Positions 20,121 to 29,678 of a stretch of DNA of 64,000 bases are shown here, piece by piece. Position 1 is the first letter of the stretch; each line of letters starts with the position of its first letter. Source of the stretch: Halalkalibaculum roseum. GTDB taxonomy: Bacteria; Bacteroidota; Rhodothermia; Balneolales; Balneolaceae. Position numbers and translations under genes: made by a program. The stretch lies in assembly GCF_011059145.1 (NCBI RefSeq), contig NZ_JAALLT010000001.1, forward strand, positions 107,250 through 171,249, written 5' to 3'. Under the pieces are notes generated by a model. That model searched no databases, was not told where the DNA came from, and saw nothing but the letters and a program-made list of their open reading frames with translations.

Positions 20121-20654
20121 TCACTGGTATTTACCTAAGAATGTTTTTCTTTTGAGGACCATCATCATAGCAGGGCCATCCGGGGTATTAATTTGGCCTG
20201 CTTTCTTAAATCCCACTTTTTTGTAGCAACGAATAGCTCGTTCATTATCAGGTTTTGGGTCCACGCGAACTTCAGTGATTTCCGGATTCTCAAATAGCTG
20301 TTTCACAAACTCCGCTATAAACCTGCTCCCGATTCCTTTGCCTAAATTATTTTCCTCAGCAATGAATTGATCAATTCCCAAAACTCCCTTTTCTGGTTTA
20401 TCGGGCCACCAGGCTTGATTAATCCAGGCATGGTAAAACTGGATATATCCTACCGGACTATTATCCAAATACACTAAATATGGTCTGGCGTCATCCTCAC
20501 CGAAAATACGAGGTAAATATTTATCTCTAATTCGCTCGATAGTTATCTCCTCTTCTCTCCACCATTTTTGAAGATGAGCTCTTGATAGCCAGTCAGCAAG
20601 CATCGGGAGATCTGCTTCCGTGAGTGATTTGAATTTGAAAGATGGCTTCTTCAT
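20121..20654 (-). CDS. GNAT acetyltransferase resembling aminoglycoside 6'-N-acetyltransferase
   Basis: 177 residues matching the AAC(6')-I type along its length. An opening LTEADLPMLADWLSR...WW segment, the PYLVYLDNSPVGYIQFYHAW strand pair, GIDQFIAEENNLGKGIGSRF (acetyl-CoA loop), VDPKPDNERAIRCYKKVGF and the closing NTPDGPAMMMVLKR are present in family order. The family transfers acetyl from acetyl-CoA to the 6'-amine of aminoglycosides, though many chromosomal homologues act on other amines. The resistance role is therefore inference. It is divergent from the kinase at 21020 and precedes a DUF4386 gene. Confidence 0.82.
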   Translation of the reverse strand: MKKPSFKFKSLTEADLPMLADWLSRAHLQKWWREEEITIERIRDKYLPRIFGEDDARPYLVYLDNSPVGYIQFYHAWINQAWWPDKPEKGVLGIDQFIAEENNLGKGIGSRFIAEFVKQLFENPEITEVRVDPKPDNERAIRCYKKVGFKKAGQINTPDGPAMMMVLKRKTFLGKYQ

Positions 20655-21019
20655 TGATCTATCGGTAAGGCAGAATAAGAGTTTCGTAGATAACGGGTGT
20701 AAATAAGTAAATGTAATTGTATCCCTTCCTTCAAACCACTGTTAGAGTAAATATCTCTGGCAGATGTGATCAATTAAACTTGTCATAGTCAGAAAATGGT
20801 TAGTACTAAATCTGAGAGCTGACTCAGCATAAGTTGAATGTTCAAGTGCCCCACACTCATTTAATAATATAATTAGACCTCAATATCTATTTTTTACAAA
20901 CTGTACTCGCTTTTAAAATAGAAAATACATAACTATCAGGTAGACTTGGAGAGTTAAACCTTTGAGAATGTTGGTGAGGGTTAATTCGCTGCTTTTATAA
21001 ATAGAGTAGAGAGGAGAAG
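20655..21019. other. Divergent intergenic region, 365 bp
   Basis: Between the acetyltransferase (minus) and a Ser/Thr kinase (plus). It should contain both promoters. The kinase start has a strong GAGGAG ribosome site. No repeat or clear operator was seen. Confidence 0.4.
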
Positions 21020-23347
21020 ATGATAGGTCATACTATCTCCCATTATACGATCATTGAGAAGCTTGGCGAAGGCGGTATGGGGGTGGTTTACAAAGCCCAT
21101 GATAGCCGACTGGATCGAACCGTTGCCCTTAAATTTCTTCCCTTCTTCCAAACACACGATGAGCAAAACAGAAAACGCTTTCTGCAGGAAGCAAGGGCGG
21201 TAGCAGCTTTGAATCATCCAAATATCGCGACGGTATACGAAATTGATAAAGCGGATGATCAATATTTTATTGTGATGGAGTTTTATCAGGGCAATACTCT
21301 TCAAGGGAAAATTCTTGAGAAATCCCTTACCATTCGAGATGCACTACTCATAGCTCTGAAAATCGCTAACGGTCTTCATAAAGCGCATAGCAAAAACATT
21401 ATCCACAGGGATGTTAAACCTGCCAATATCATCTTCTCGGAAGATGATGAAGTCAAGATAATCGATTTCGGACTGGCAAAACTTGCAGATCAGTCTATGC
21501 TGACTGTAAGCGGTACAACAATGGGTACTGTCTCTTATATGTCTCCTGAGCAGTTGGAAGGTGCCGGTGTTGATCATCGAACAGACATCTGGGCGCTAGG
21601 GGTATTGTTGTATGAAATGCTTTCAGGCGAGCGCCCCTTTGCCGGACAGTTTGCACAGGCTATTATGTATTCCATTACCAATGAAGAACCTGAGTATATA
21701 TCCAAGGTTCGCCCGGAAGTACCCCTTCAAATCGAATCGATTATCAACAAAGCCCTTCAGAAAAATCCTGAGAAGCGTTTTGAGAATATGGAAGAAATGG
21801 AGGCTGCACTGCAAGAAGCATTGGAAGAAATGGATAGTGGTGTAAGTCATCCACGGTCCGGTTTCAAATTGGGTCGAAAGCAAAAAAAGGCTGTCTATAT
21901 AACTTCTGTAATGATGCTTTTATTAGCCCTAATTGCAGCATTCTTTTTACACAGTCCCAAGGTACATGAACAACCGGTTTCTATTGCCCTGTTACCTCTC
22001 GATGACCTTTCAGTCAATGCAAGCCAGGAATGGTTTTCTGATGGGATGACAGATGCACTGATTACTGATTTAGCCCGAATCAGTGGAATCAGAATCATTT
22101 CCAGATCGTCTGTTACGAGATATAAAGGCACGGATAGAACGGCATCTGAAATTGCTGCCGAATTGGGTGTTGACTATGTAATAGAAGGAACCGTCCTGGA
22201 ATCAGGTAACCAGGTAAGAATTAGTATACGTCTGATTGATGCCCAAAAAGACGGTTATTTATGGGGTGAAGTCTATAACCATGATCTCAAAAATATTTTG
22301 CAATTGCAGGGAGAAGTAGCCAAAGCCATTGCCGCACAAATAGAAGTACAACTCACTCCCTTTGAACGAAATCTCCTAACAGATAGAAAAGATATAAACC
22401 CCAAAGCATATGAAGCCTATTTGAAGGGTAATTATCACCGATGGCAACTTTCAGAAGAAGCTCTTGATAAGGCTAAGGATTATTACGAAATGGCGATTGA
22501 AATGGATCCTGATTTTGCTCCTGCCTACAGCGGGGTGGCATTTACTTATTTATCGAGAGCCCAATCCGGTTATGTCTCACTCAATGATATCATTGAACCG
22601 GCCGAAATTGCCCTTCAAAAAGCATTAAAAATTGACAGTACGATTCCAGAGATTCACAATATGTTGGCTGTGTTTAATGCCTGGGTCTATTGGAACTGGC
22701 AGAAGGCTGATGAAGAATATGCAAGAGCTATAGAATTAAATCCGAATTATTCGGAAGCCAGAGCCGTTTATTCGCATCTGCTCTTCATTTTAAAGCGCGA
22801 AGATGAAGCTCTTTACCACATTGAAGAAGCCCTGAAAATGGATCCCTACAACCCTCTTTTCCAAGCTATGTACAGCATGGACTTGATGTATTTAAAACGA
22901 TATGATGAGGTTATCGCGAGAATGGAAAAGAATTTAGAAACCTCTCCGGGGAATCGTGTTTCATTAGCAACACTGAGATCCGCTTACCACCAGAAAGGAA
23001 TGCATGAGGAGGCCATAGACATATGGCGTAAAACATTTGAAGAAAATAATGATCCCGAAGCCAAAGAAGTATTAACCAATTCTTATCAACGGGATGGATA
23101 TGAAGCAGCTTTAAAGAATGTAGCTGAGCTGTATATTCGGCGCTCCAAAAAAGAATATGTAACCCCCTGGCAAATAGCCACATTATATGCAAGAGCAGGA
23201 ATGAAATCTGAGTCGTTGGATTATCTGGAAAAAGCTTTTGATGACAATGATCTAAACATGCCCTACATAAGTGTGGATCCCATCTTTGATTACATGCGGG
23301 ATGATCCCAGATTTATCGATTTGATCAAAAAATTGAATCTGTTATAA
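21020..23347 (+). CDS. Membrane Ser/Thr protein kinase with TolB/FlgO-like and TPR domains
   Basis: 775 residues with a GAGGAG ribosome site. The kinase domain (about 8-265) has GEGGMGVVYKA, the ALKFLP Lys, HRDVKPAN, IDFGLAKL and MSPEQ, all motifs intact. A transmembrane helix (about 290-310) is followed by IALLPLDDLSVNASQEWFSDGMTDALITDLA, the TolB-N/FlgO-like module, then TPR repeats (about 455-730). The kinase domain is closely related to those at 23707 and 26493 and less to 16791, pointing to local duplication. Substrates are unknown; the TPR part is predicted outside the cytoplasmic membrane and may bind a protein ligand. Confidence 0.9.
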   Translation: MIGHTISHYTIIEKLGEGGMGVVYKAHDSRLDRTVALKFLPFFQTHDEQNRKRFLQEARAVAALNHPNIATVYEIDKADDQYFIVMEFYQGNTLQGKILEKSLTIRDALLIALKIANGLHKAHSKNIIHRDVKPANIIFSEDDEVKIIDFGLAKLADQSMLTVSGTTMGTVSYMSPEQLEGAGVDHRTDIWALGVLLYEMLSGERPFAGQFAQAIMYSITNEEPEYISKVRPEVPLQIESIINKALQKNPEKRFENMEEMEAALQEALEEMDSGVSHPRSGFKLGRKQKKAVYITSVMMLLLALIAAFFLHSPKVHEQPVSIALLPLDDLSVNASQEWFSDGMTDALITDLARISGIRIISRSSVTRYKGTDRTASEIAAELGVDYVIEGTVLESGNQVRISIRLIDAQKDGYLWGEVYNHDLKNILQLQGEVAKAIAAQIEVQLTPFERNLLTDRKDINPKAYEAYLKGNYHRWQLSEEALDKAKDYYEMAIEMDPDFAPAYSGVAFTYLSRAQSGYVSLNDIIEPAEIALQKALKIDSTIPEIHNMLAVFNAWVYWNWQKADEEYARAIELNPNYSEARAVYSHLLFILKREDEALYHIEEALKMDPYNPLFQAMYSMDLMYLKRYDEVIARMEKNLETSPGNRVSLATLRSAYHQKGMHEEAIDIWRKTFEENNDPEAKEVLTNSYQRDGYEAALKNVAELYIRRSKKEYVTPWQIATLYARAGMKSESLDYLEKAFDDNDLNMPYISVDPIFDYMRDDPRFIDLIKKLNLL

Positions 23348-23706
23348 TTTGCCTGAGGCAAAACTTTGATTCGGGAAATACTACTTCTCAAATATTCTCA
23401 GAGATCCCTTCCAGGCCACAGAAATGATGTGTAAAATAGTCTTCAATTTTAGGAGTGGCCTAAATAGGAATGGCTTTATTTCTATATGCAGATGTTAATA
23501 TAGTGTCTATATAATAATATTGTGATCATCTACCTTGGCGGCTTTTGATAAATACTTCAATTGTTTTCAAGCGAATATTTTTGGTTTAAAACAGATTGGT
23601 TTTATTCAGTTTAAATCCAATTTAATATTGTAAATAAAGCCAAATATCATAAATTGATGGTTATACGACTATCTATCTACTCCAATCTTTTAGCATTATC
23701 GGTACC
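23348..23706. other. Intergenic, 359 bp, very A+T-rich
   Basis: Lies between two co-directional kinase genes and is far too long for simple read-through spacing, so the second kinase probably has its own promoter. Rich in TATAATA-type sequences; no repeat or small gene was recognised. Confidence 0.4.
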
Positions 23707-26337
23707 ATGAAGGGGAAGCGAATATCTAAATATCTGATTACAGAGAAGCTCGGCAGTGGAGGCATGGGTGTGGTTTATGAAGCTACTGACACTATGTTAG
23801 ACCGTACTGTGGCCTTAAAATTTCTTCCCCCTCATCTGACAAATGATGAAAATGCCAAGAAACGATTTTTTCAAGAGGCTAAAGCGGCTTCAGCACTGGA
23901 CCATCCTAATATTTGCACAATCCATGAAATCGGCGAAAGCAGTGATGGCAGCCTGTTCATAACGATGGCATATTATGAAGGTGAGTCTTTGGAAGAAAGT
24001 CTTAAGAAAGGTATCCCTGAATATGAAAAAGCATTGGATATCGCAATTCAACTGTCAAAGGGCCTAGCTTGTGCCCATCAGTCAAGTATAACCCATAGAG
24101 ATATTAAGCCGGGTAATATTATGATTACCGAGCGAGGGGATGTTAAGATTGTTGACTTTGGCTTGGCTAAGCTCGCAGATACAAGTCAGCTTACTAAAAC
24201 CGGTGCTACTGTTGGAACAGCTGCTTATATGGCGCCTGAACAGATCAGCGGTGGCACTGTTGATCAAAGAAGTGATATTTTTTCTTGCGGTACGGTTTTA
24301 TATGAATTGTTTACCGGGATCCATCCATTTAAGAGTGACTATTATCACGGTATTATGTACGCGGTAATGAATGACGATCCGGCCCCGGTAAATGAAATTA
24401 ATCCCGACCTACCGGTTGAACTGGCTTGGATCATAGAAAAGGCATTGGAAAAAGATCCCAATGATCGATTTCAGGATATGGATGAAATGGTTCAATTTCT
24501 TGAATCGCTTAAAAGCGGAAATGTCGAAAATAAGAAATTGGCTTTCGAAAAGTTGGGAATGGAATTATCTAAGCCGGAATCTTTCTTTTCAAAGAGTCGC
24601 AGGCGATTATTAACCGGATTGGGAATTGCGATCATTTTATTAGTAACCGCCATAATTATCTGGAATCCATCGGTCGTACCGATACCCGACAATAATTTCA
24701 TTTCCGCCTCCACTATTCCGGTTAATAAACAAATTGCGGTACTCCCATTTCGTATTATCGGTGACCAACCCGAAAATGAATCCTTTGCTGATGGTTTGGT
24801 TGAAATACTGACCAGTAAATTATCTCAGCTTGAACAGTTTCAGGACCAATATTTAGTGGTTCCAACCAGTGAAACCAGTTCCAGGAATATCAGAAGTGCC
24901 GGCGAAGCCCATGAAGCCTTTGGAGTAAACCTTGTTGTAACCGGAAGTATACAACAACTTGAAAGAGGAGTGCGAGTGACGATCAATTTAATTGATGCAC
25001 AAACTCTGCGGCAGCTCGATTCAAAGATTATTGATGATACTTTTATTGAGAAGTCTGTATTACAAGACGAGGCGGTTTTTAACCTGGCCAGTATGCTTGA
25101 AATAGAATTACAGCCGGAAGCCCGACGCATATTGACTGCCGGGGGCACTTCTGAACCCGGCGCCTATGAATTTTACCTCAGAGGTATCGGCCACCTCCAT
25201 CGCTTTGACCAAATAGATGAGATTAATGCTGCAATAGAACAATTTAAGCGATCTCTGCAGGAAGACCCAGAGTTCGCTCGGGCTTATGCGGGGTTAAGCG
25301 ATGCTTATCTTACTCTTTATCGGCGTACTGAAAATACGGAATGGCTGGAGCCGGCAATTGAAAATATTGATAAGGCCATTGAGATTACAGATGAGCTCTC
25401 TCCTGTTTTCACAACATATGGACTGTTATTAATTGAGAAAGGGGAATACGAAGAAGCCCAAAAAATGCTACAGCGTGCCCTCGAGATTGACCCAGTCAAT
25501 TTTGAGGCCTACCGCGGGCGTGCGAGAGCCTTTTTGGCACAACAAAGAGTTACGGAAGCAGAGGCTACCTATCACAAAGCAATCGAAATGAAGCCTGATT
25601 ATTGGGCCGGATACTCCGAGCTGGGTGTTTTCTATTATCAAAACGGGAAATTTGAGAAGGCTGCAGATCAGTTTCGTATAGTAACCGAGCTGACACCCAA
25701 AAATGCCAGTGCATTTCGAAACCTGGGAGGTATTTATTATTACCTGGGCAGGGAGGAGGAAGCTATAAAAGCCTTTCATAAATCTGTTGAAATTGAACCG
25801 AATTACGGTGCCTATTCCAACCTTGCAACCTTGTATTATTCTAATGAGGAATTTAATGAAGCCGCAGGGATGTATTCCAAAGCTTTGGAGCTGAACGATA
25901 ACGATTACAGGGTTTGGAGTTATCTTGCCAGTGCCTATAAACGATCAACACCTCCGCTAGAGGACGAATACCTTGAGACAATGCGTAAAGCTAAAGATCT
26001 GGCGGAAAGGAAGCTTGAAGTTAACCCTCGGGATCCTCAAGTGCTTGTTAGCCTTGCCGGCTTTAATTCTGCATTGGGCAATAAGGAAACTGCCCAAAAA
26101 CTGTTGGCCAGAGCTGTTAAGTTGGAACCCAGTGACATCAATGTTCAAATGAATATCGGTACAACATATGAGTATCTGGGGAATCGTGATATGGCCCTGA
26201 AATGGATAGAAAAAGCATTTGAAAACGGGTACCTTTTAGATGAGTTTAACAAAAATACCGATGTCAATTTATCTGAATTGCGAGAAGACGTCCGTTTTGT
26301 TGAAATCATTAACAGGTACTCCGATTCAAAAGAGTAA
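23707..26337 (+). CDS. Membrane Ser/Thr protein kinase with long TPR array
   Basis: 876 residues. The kinase domain (about 7-265) shows GSGGMGVVYEA, VALKFLP, HRDIKPGN, VDFGLAKL and MAPEQ. A transmembrane helix (about 300-320) precedes a TolB-N/FlgO-like segment beginning IAVLPFRIIGDQPENESFADG. At least nine TPR units occupy about 475-860, including consensus-like copies such as YEEAQKMLQRALEIDPVNFEAY. The overall plan equals the 764- and 775-residue kinases but with the longest repeat region. Its 3' end is convergent with the fusion kinase at 26493. Target proteins are not known. Confidence 0.9.
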   Translation: MKGKRISKYLITEKLGSGGMGVVYEATDTMLDRTVALKFLPPHLTNDENAKKRFFQEAKAASALDHPNICTIHEIGESSDGSLFITMAYYEGESLEESLKKGIPEYEKALDIAIQLSKGLACAHQSSITHRDIKPGNIMITERGDVKIVDFGLAKLADTSQLTKTGATVGTAAYMAPEQISGGTVDQRSDIFSCGTVLYELFTGIHPFKSDYYHGIMYAVMNDDPAPVNEINPDLPVELAWIIEKALEKDPNDRFQDMDEMVQFLESLKSGNVENKKLAFEKLGMELSKPESFFSKSRRRLLTGLGIAIILLVTAIIIWNPSVVPIPDNNFISASTIPVNKQIAVLPFRIIGDQPENESFADGLVEILTSKLSQLEQFQDQYLVVPTSETSSRNIRSAGEAHEAFGVNLVVTGSIQQLERGVRVTINLIDAQTLRQLDSKIIDDTFIEKSVLQDEAVFNLASMLEIELQPEARRILTAGGTSEPGAYEFYLRGIGHLHRFDQIDEINAAIEQFKRSLQEDPEFARAYAGLSDAYLTLYRRTENTEWLEPAIENIDKAIEITDELSPVFTTYGLLLIEKGEYEEAQKMLQRALEIDPVNFEAYRGRARAFLAQQRVTEAEATYHKAIEMKPDYWAGYSELGVFYYQNGKFEKAADQFRIVTELTPKNASAFRNLGGIYYYLGREEEAIKAFHKSVEIEPNYGAYSNLATLYYSNEEFNEAAGMYSKALELNDNDYRVWSYLASAYKRSTPPLEDEYLETMRKAKDLAERKLEVNPRDPQVLVSLAGFNSALGNKETAQKLLARAVKLEPSDINVQMNIGTTYEYLGNRDMALKWIEKAFENGYLLDEFNKNTDVNLSELREDVRFVEIINRYSDSKE

Positions 26338-26492
26338 CCACAAATAAAAAAATGAGTAAATATGTCAGTTGATATAAAAATTGATGAAGGTGTGCCAAGT
26401 ACGAACATAGATACCGACAAGCACTTTCGATTTAAGTCTTGAAATTGGGACTGGAGGTATAATAATTCTAAAGAAATAAACCTTTGACTTCC

Positions 26493-29414
26493 CTATTGAA
26501 CCGGACCAAGATATTGGTCAAGCCAAGACAAGGATTCTTTTACGTACTCAATCTTTGGCGGTATATGATCTGTTTCGTAAGTAATCAACTTTTTATGCTC
26601 TACCGGCGTACCAAGCAGATCAAACATAGGTTTTATGGAGGTATTATACGGATTTAAAGAGTCATAAATACCGTTTAACATTAGCGTAGGGGTTTCTACA
26701 CGCCCTATATAATTGATCTGATTCACTTCTGGTCGCCCGAGTTGAGACAGTGCCCCGGAAATCAATATGCTCGCTTTTAAGCGATCTTCCACGGCCGGAA
26801 TAATGGCACCAAGGTTACCTCCCCAACTCATTCCGTAATAGGCAATTTTCTCATTATCAATTTCCTCCCGAGTATTAAGGTAGTCAACACTTCTTTTGAA
26901 ATCCTTTACAACCTGAGTAAGGAATTCGGTGTACATATGAGCATTCTCCAACAAATTACTGATTGCCAAGTGGTCTCTTCGTCGTTCAAAAGTACCCTGA
27001 TAAACGGGATAGAATACGGCTCTTCCGTTTTTTAACAGGTAGGACAAAAATGTCGGAAATTCATAGTATTCAACCATGTTTTCACTGTTAGGGTGATAAA
27101 GAGACCCGACACCTGGAAAATAGATAACAGTTTGATACGGTTGGGGTGCATTCTTGGGTAAAAACAGATGTCCGATTATACGTTCTCCTGCATATGCAGC
27201 ATTAAATTCCAAGCGTTCATGGATCCAGTATTCAGATGTAGTATCACGAGATACTATTTCACTGTCTAACGGACTTGGATCATAGGCAAATTGATCTTTA
27301 TAAATATTGAAAATCTCGTTTGAAACAGGTTCCTGTTCATAAAAATTAAATTCAGGGGGAGCCTGGAATGGGTCAAAGGCTGCTTTAGGAATGGATGCTT
27401 CATCCGGATAATAGGCAAGCCGAATACCATTAATTGATGATCTATCAAATGGCGGGGCTTGACTTGGCGTGGAAAATGTATAGGTATTATCACTCCATGC
27501 ACCGCCGCGTATCAATTTTCCGTATTGTGTTTCATTCCAGCACCATTCCCGTACATTACCGGCCATATCATATGCACCATAAGAGGTGTAACCCGGCATT
27601 GATCCAACTGCGACAGGCCCATGTTCACCAAAATTATTAAATGGAGCGAATACCGCGAACCCACCCATTTGAGGAAATCGGATAAGAGGAGTGCTTTCGC
27701 CCCTTGCTAAGCCCCAGTGTGTGCCGGTAGGCAGGCTCATACCTTTATAAACAGCATAAGCTGCTGCCTCATACCAACTGATTCCCGATACAGGATAATC
27801 GCCTTGTCCTTCCGGGTAGCTTCCTTCCTGCCAGGTAGATGGGCCGGGCCTTTCGGTCTGATCAACAAACTTTGAGATGGCATTTTCCCAACTCAATATT
27901 TGATCTTCGTAAATAAATTGATGTTGCCAATACGCTTTGTTACGATAACCGCCATCATCAATAAATTCTTTAAATTCTTTGTTAGTTACTTCAAAACGCC
28001 CAATAAAAAAGTCGTCAAGCTTCCCTATGGGTGTATCAGTACCTTTTACACGTACCATTCCTGCCGGGATGCTGCCTTCTTTATCCAGTTCTCTGAAAAA
28101 GTCATTGGGGACAAATAAATCGCCCGTCAGGTTGGCATCCCATGTAGCTGCTGCAGCCAGAACGGTATCATAACCTTCTTTCTCTACCTTCCACCGGAAG
28201 ATACCTATAGGTACCCTGATACTGTCAATAGGAGAAGTCCCAAGATACCTCCATTCATTGTCCGGATGATTATAATCTTTCACATATACAGCCGCACCCT
28301 CGGGATCCGTATGTACATTTATGTATAATGAACTTTTATCAAGGAGGGCGGTGAGTTTAGGATCATTGGGAATATACTCTTCTGCTTGTGATGCCAGAGT
28401 ATAAATCTCAGAGTAATCGCTCCATGTTCTTTCGGCAAGTAGTTCAATTTTTGGCAGGGCATCTTGTCTAGCCCACTGAATGTTAGCCTGCCGCTGGTAC
28501 AACCAAATTCCTCCAATGCAGAGCATCACCAAAATTACACCGACGGATACAAAACCAACGGGCTTTTTCAGTAGAGATATGATATCATTTCTAACAGGAG
28601 TATTCCCATACAGATTTTCCAGATCTTCCAACATATTGTTGATGGATGCATAGCGATCTTTTACGTCCTTCTCCAGAGCACGATGAACAATTCGAGCCAG
28701 TTCCTTCGGAATTTTTGGATTGATATCTCTGATTGGTTGAGGCTCATCGTTGATAATGGAATATATTACCGCCTGCTCATAATTTCCCTTGAATGGCCGT
28801 TCACCGGTTAACATCTCATACAATATGACTCCCAGCGACCAAATGTCTGTTTTTTGGTTGACATCTTTCCCGGTGGACTGCTCCGGAGACATGTAGGAAA
28901 CGGTTCCTAGAGTTGTTCCTTCAGTAGTTAGCAGGGTTCTACCCTCCAGTTTAGCCAGTCCAAAGTCAACAATCTTTACCTCCCCATCTTCTGAAAACAT
29001 AATGTTTCCCGGTTTGATATCCCGGTGAACAATATCCTTAGAGTGTGTTTTAGATAATCCTCGAGCTGCCTGAATAGCGATCTCTACAGCATCATCAATC
29101 GGAATGGGGCCTTCATTAATTTTTTCTCTCAATGATTTGCCCTCATAACATGGCATTATGATGTATAGGCGATCATCTTCTGTTTCCCCAATATCATAAA
29201 TGGGGCAGATATTTGGATGGTCTAAAGAGGAAGCGGTTTTAGCTTCCAGCATAAACCGGGTTTTAACATCTTCGGTTTGACTCAGATGAGGAAAGAGAAA
29301 CTTGAGTGCAACAAACCGATCAAGCTTGGTGTCGAGAGCTTTGTAGACTATGCTCATCCCACCACTGCCCAGCTTGCTGATAATCTTATACTGATTAATA
29401 CTTTGACCAATCAT
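26493..29414 (-). CDS. Four-part fusion: Ser/Thr kinase, PEGA-like, FGE-sulfatase (SUMF1) and alpha/beta-hydrolase domains
   Basis: About 973 residues from the ATG at 29414, chosen because MIGQSINQYKIISKLG aligns with the paralogues; a GTG six codons upstream is possible. The kinase (1-265) has intact HRDIKPGN, VDFGLAKL and MSPEQ. A transmembrane helix (about 290-312) is followed by a PEGA-like beta domain (about 355-430). An FGE-sulfatase/formylglycine-like fold comes next (about 450-690; IGRFEVTNKEFKEF, YPVSGISWYEAAAYA, NVREWCWNE, LIRGGAW). A C-terminal alpha/beta hydrolase (about 715-970) has nucleophile elbow GMSWGG and candidate His in ETDHIPP. The non-kinase domains should be outside the membrane. 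Its FGE part lacks an obvious catalytic Cys pair, so it may be a ligand-binding fold. Confidence 0.88.
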   Translation of the reverse strand: MIGQSINQYKIISKLGSGGMSIVYKALDTKLDRFVALKFLFPHLSQTEDVKTRFMLEAKTASSLDHPNICPIYDIGETEDDRLYIIMPCYEGKSLREKINEGPIPIDDAVEIAIQAARGLSKTHSKDIVHRDIKPGNIMFSEDGEVKIVDFGLAKLEGRTLLTTEGTTLGTVSYMSPEQSTGKDVNQKTDIWSLGVILYEMLTGERPFKGNYEQAVIYSIINDEPQPIRDINPKIPKELARIVHRALEKDVKDRYASINNMLEDLENLYGNTPVRNDIISLLKKPVGFVSVGVILVMLCIGGIWLYQRQANIQWARQDALPKIELLAERTWSDYSEIYTLASQAEEYIPNDPKLTALLDKSSLYINVHTDPEGAAVYVKDYNHPDNEWRYLGTSPIDSIRVPIGIFRWKVEKEGYDTVLAAAATWDANLTGDLFVPNDFFRELDKEGSIPAGMVRVKGTDTPIGKLDDFFIGRFEVTNKEFKEFIDDGGYRNKAYWQHQFIYEDQILSWENAISKFVDQTERPGPSTWQEGSYPEGQGDYPVSGISWYEAAAYAVYKGMSLPTGTHWGLARGESTPLIRFPQMGGFAVFAPFNNFGEHGPVAVGSMPGYTSYGAYDMAGNVREWCWNETQYGKLIRGGAWSDNTYTFSTPSQAPPFDRSSINGIRLAYYPDEASIPKAAFDPFQAPPEFNFYEQEPVSNEIFNIYKDQFAYDPSPLDSEIVSRDTTSEYWIHERLEFNAAYAGERIIGHLFLPKNAPQPYQTVIYFPGVGSLYHPNSENMVEYYEFPTFLSYLLKNGRAVFYPVYQGTFERRRDHLAISNLLENAHMYTEFLTQVVKDFKRSVDYLNTREEIDNEKIAYYGMSWGGNLGAIIPAVEDRLKASILISGALSQLGRPEVNQINYIGRVETPTLMLNGIYDSLNPYNTSIKPMFDLLGTPVEHKKLITYETDHIPPKIEYVKESLSWLDQYLGPVQ

Positions 29415-29678
29415 AACCGATATGTAATCCACCCGGTTATGAAGCCGGCTACCAACCGGTTGGAATTTCAGAATAATTCAATATTAGAAATAATCCCATT
29501 AAGAACAACAGTTTGGAGTTATCTAATCAGGCTAGGGGGTCAATCTGGTGGCATTAATGATTAGTAGGTCCGGGCGGAATTCCTTTAAATGAGAAGTTCA
29601 AATGAATAATCAGATTCAATTAAACCGTTCAGACCGAGTTAATGGAATATTAAAAAGGTGATTGCAGCTTGTCACTTT

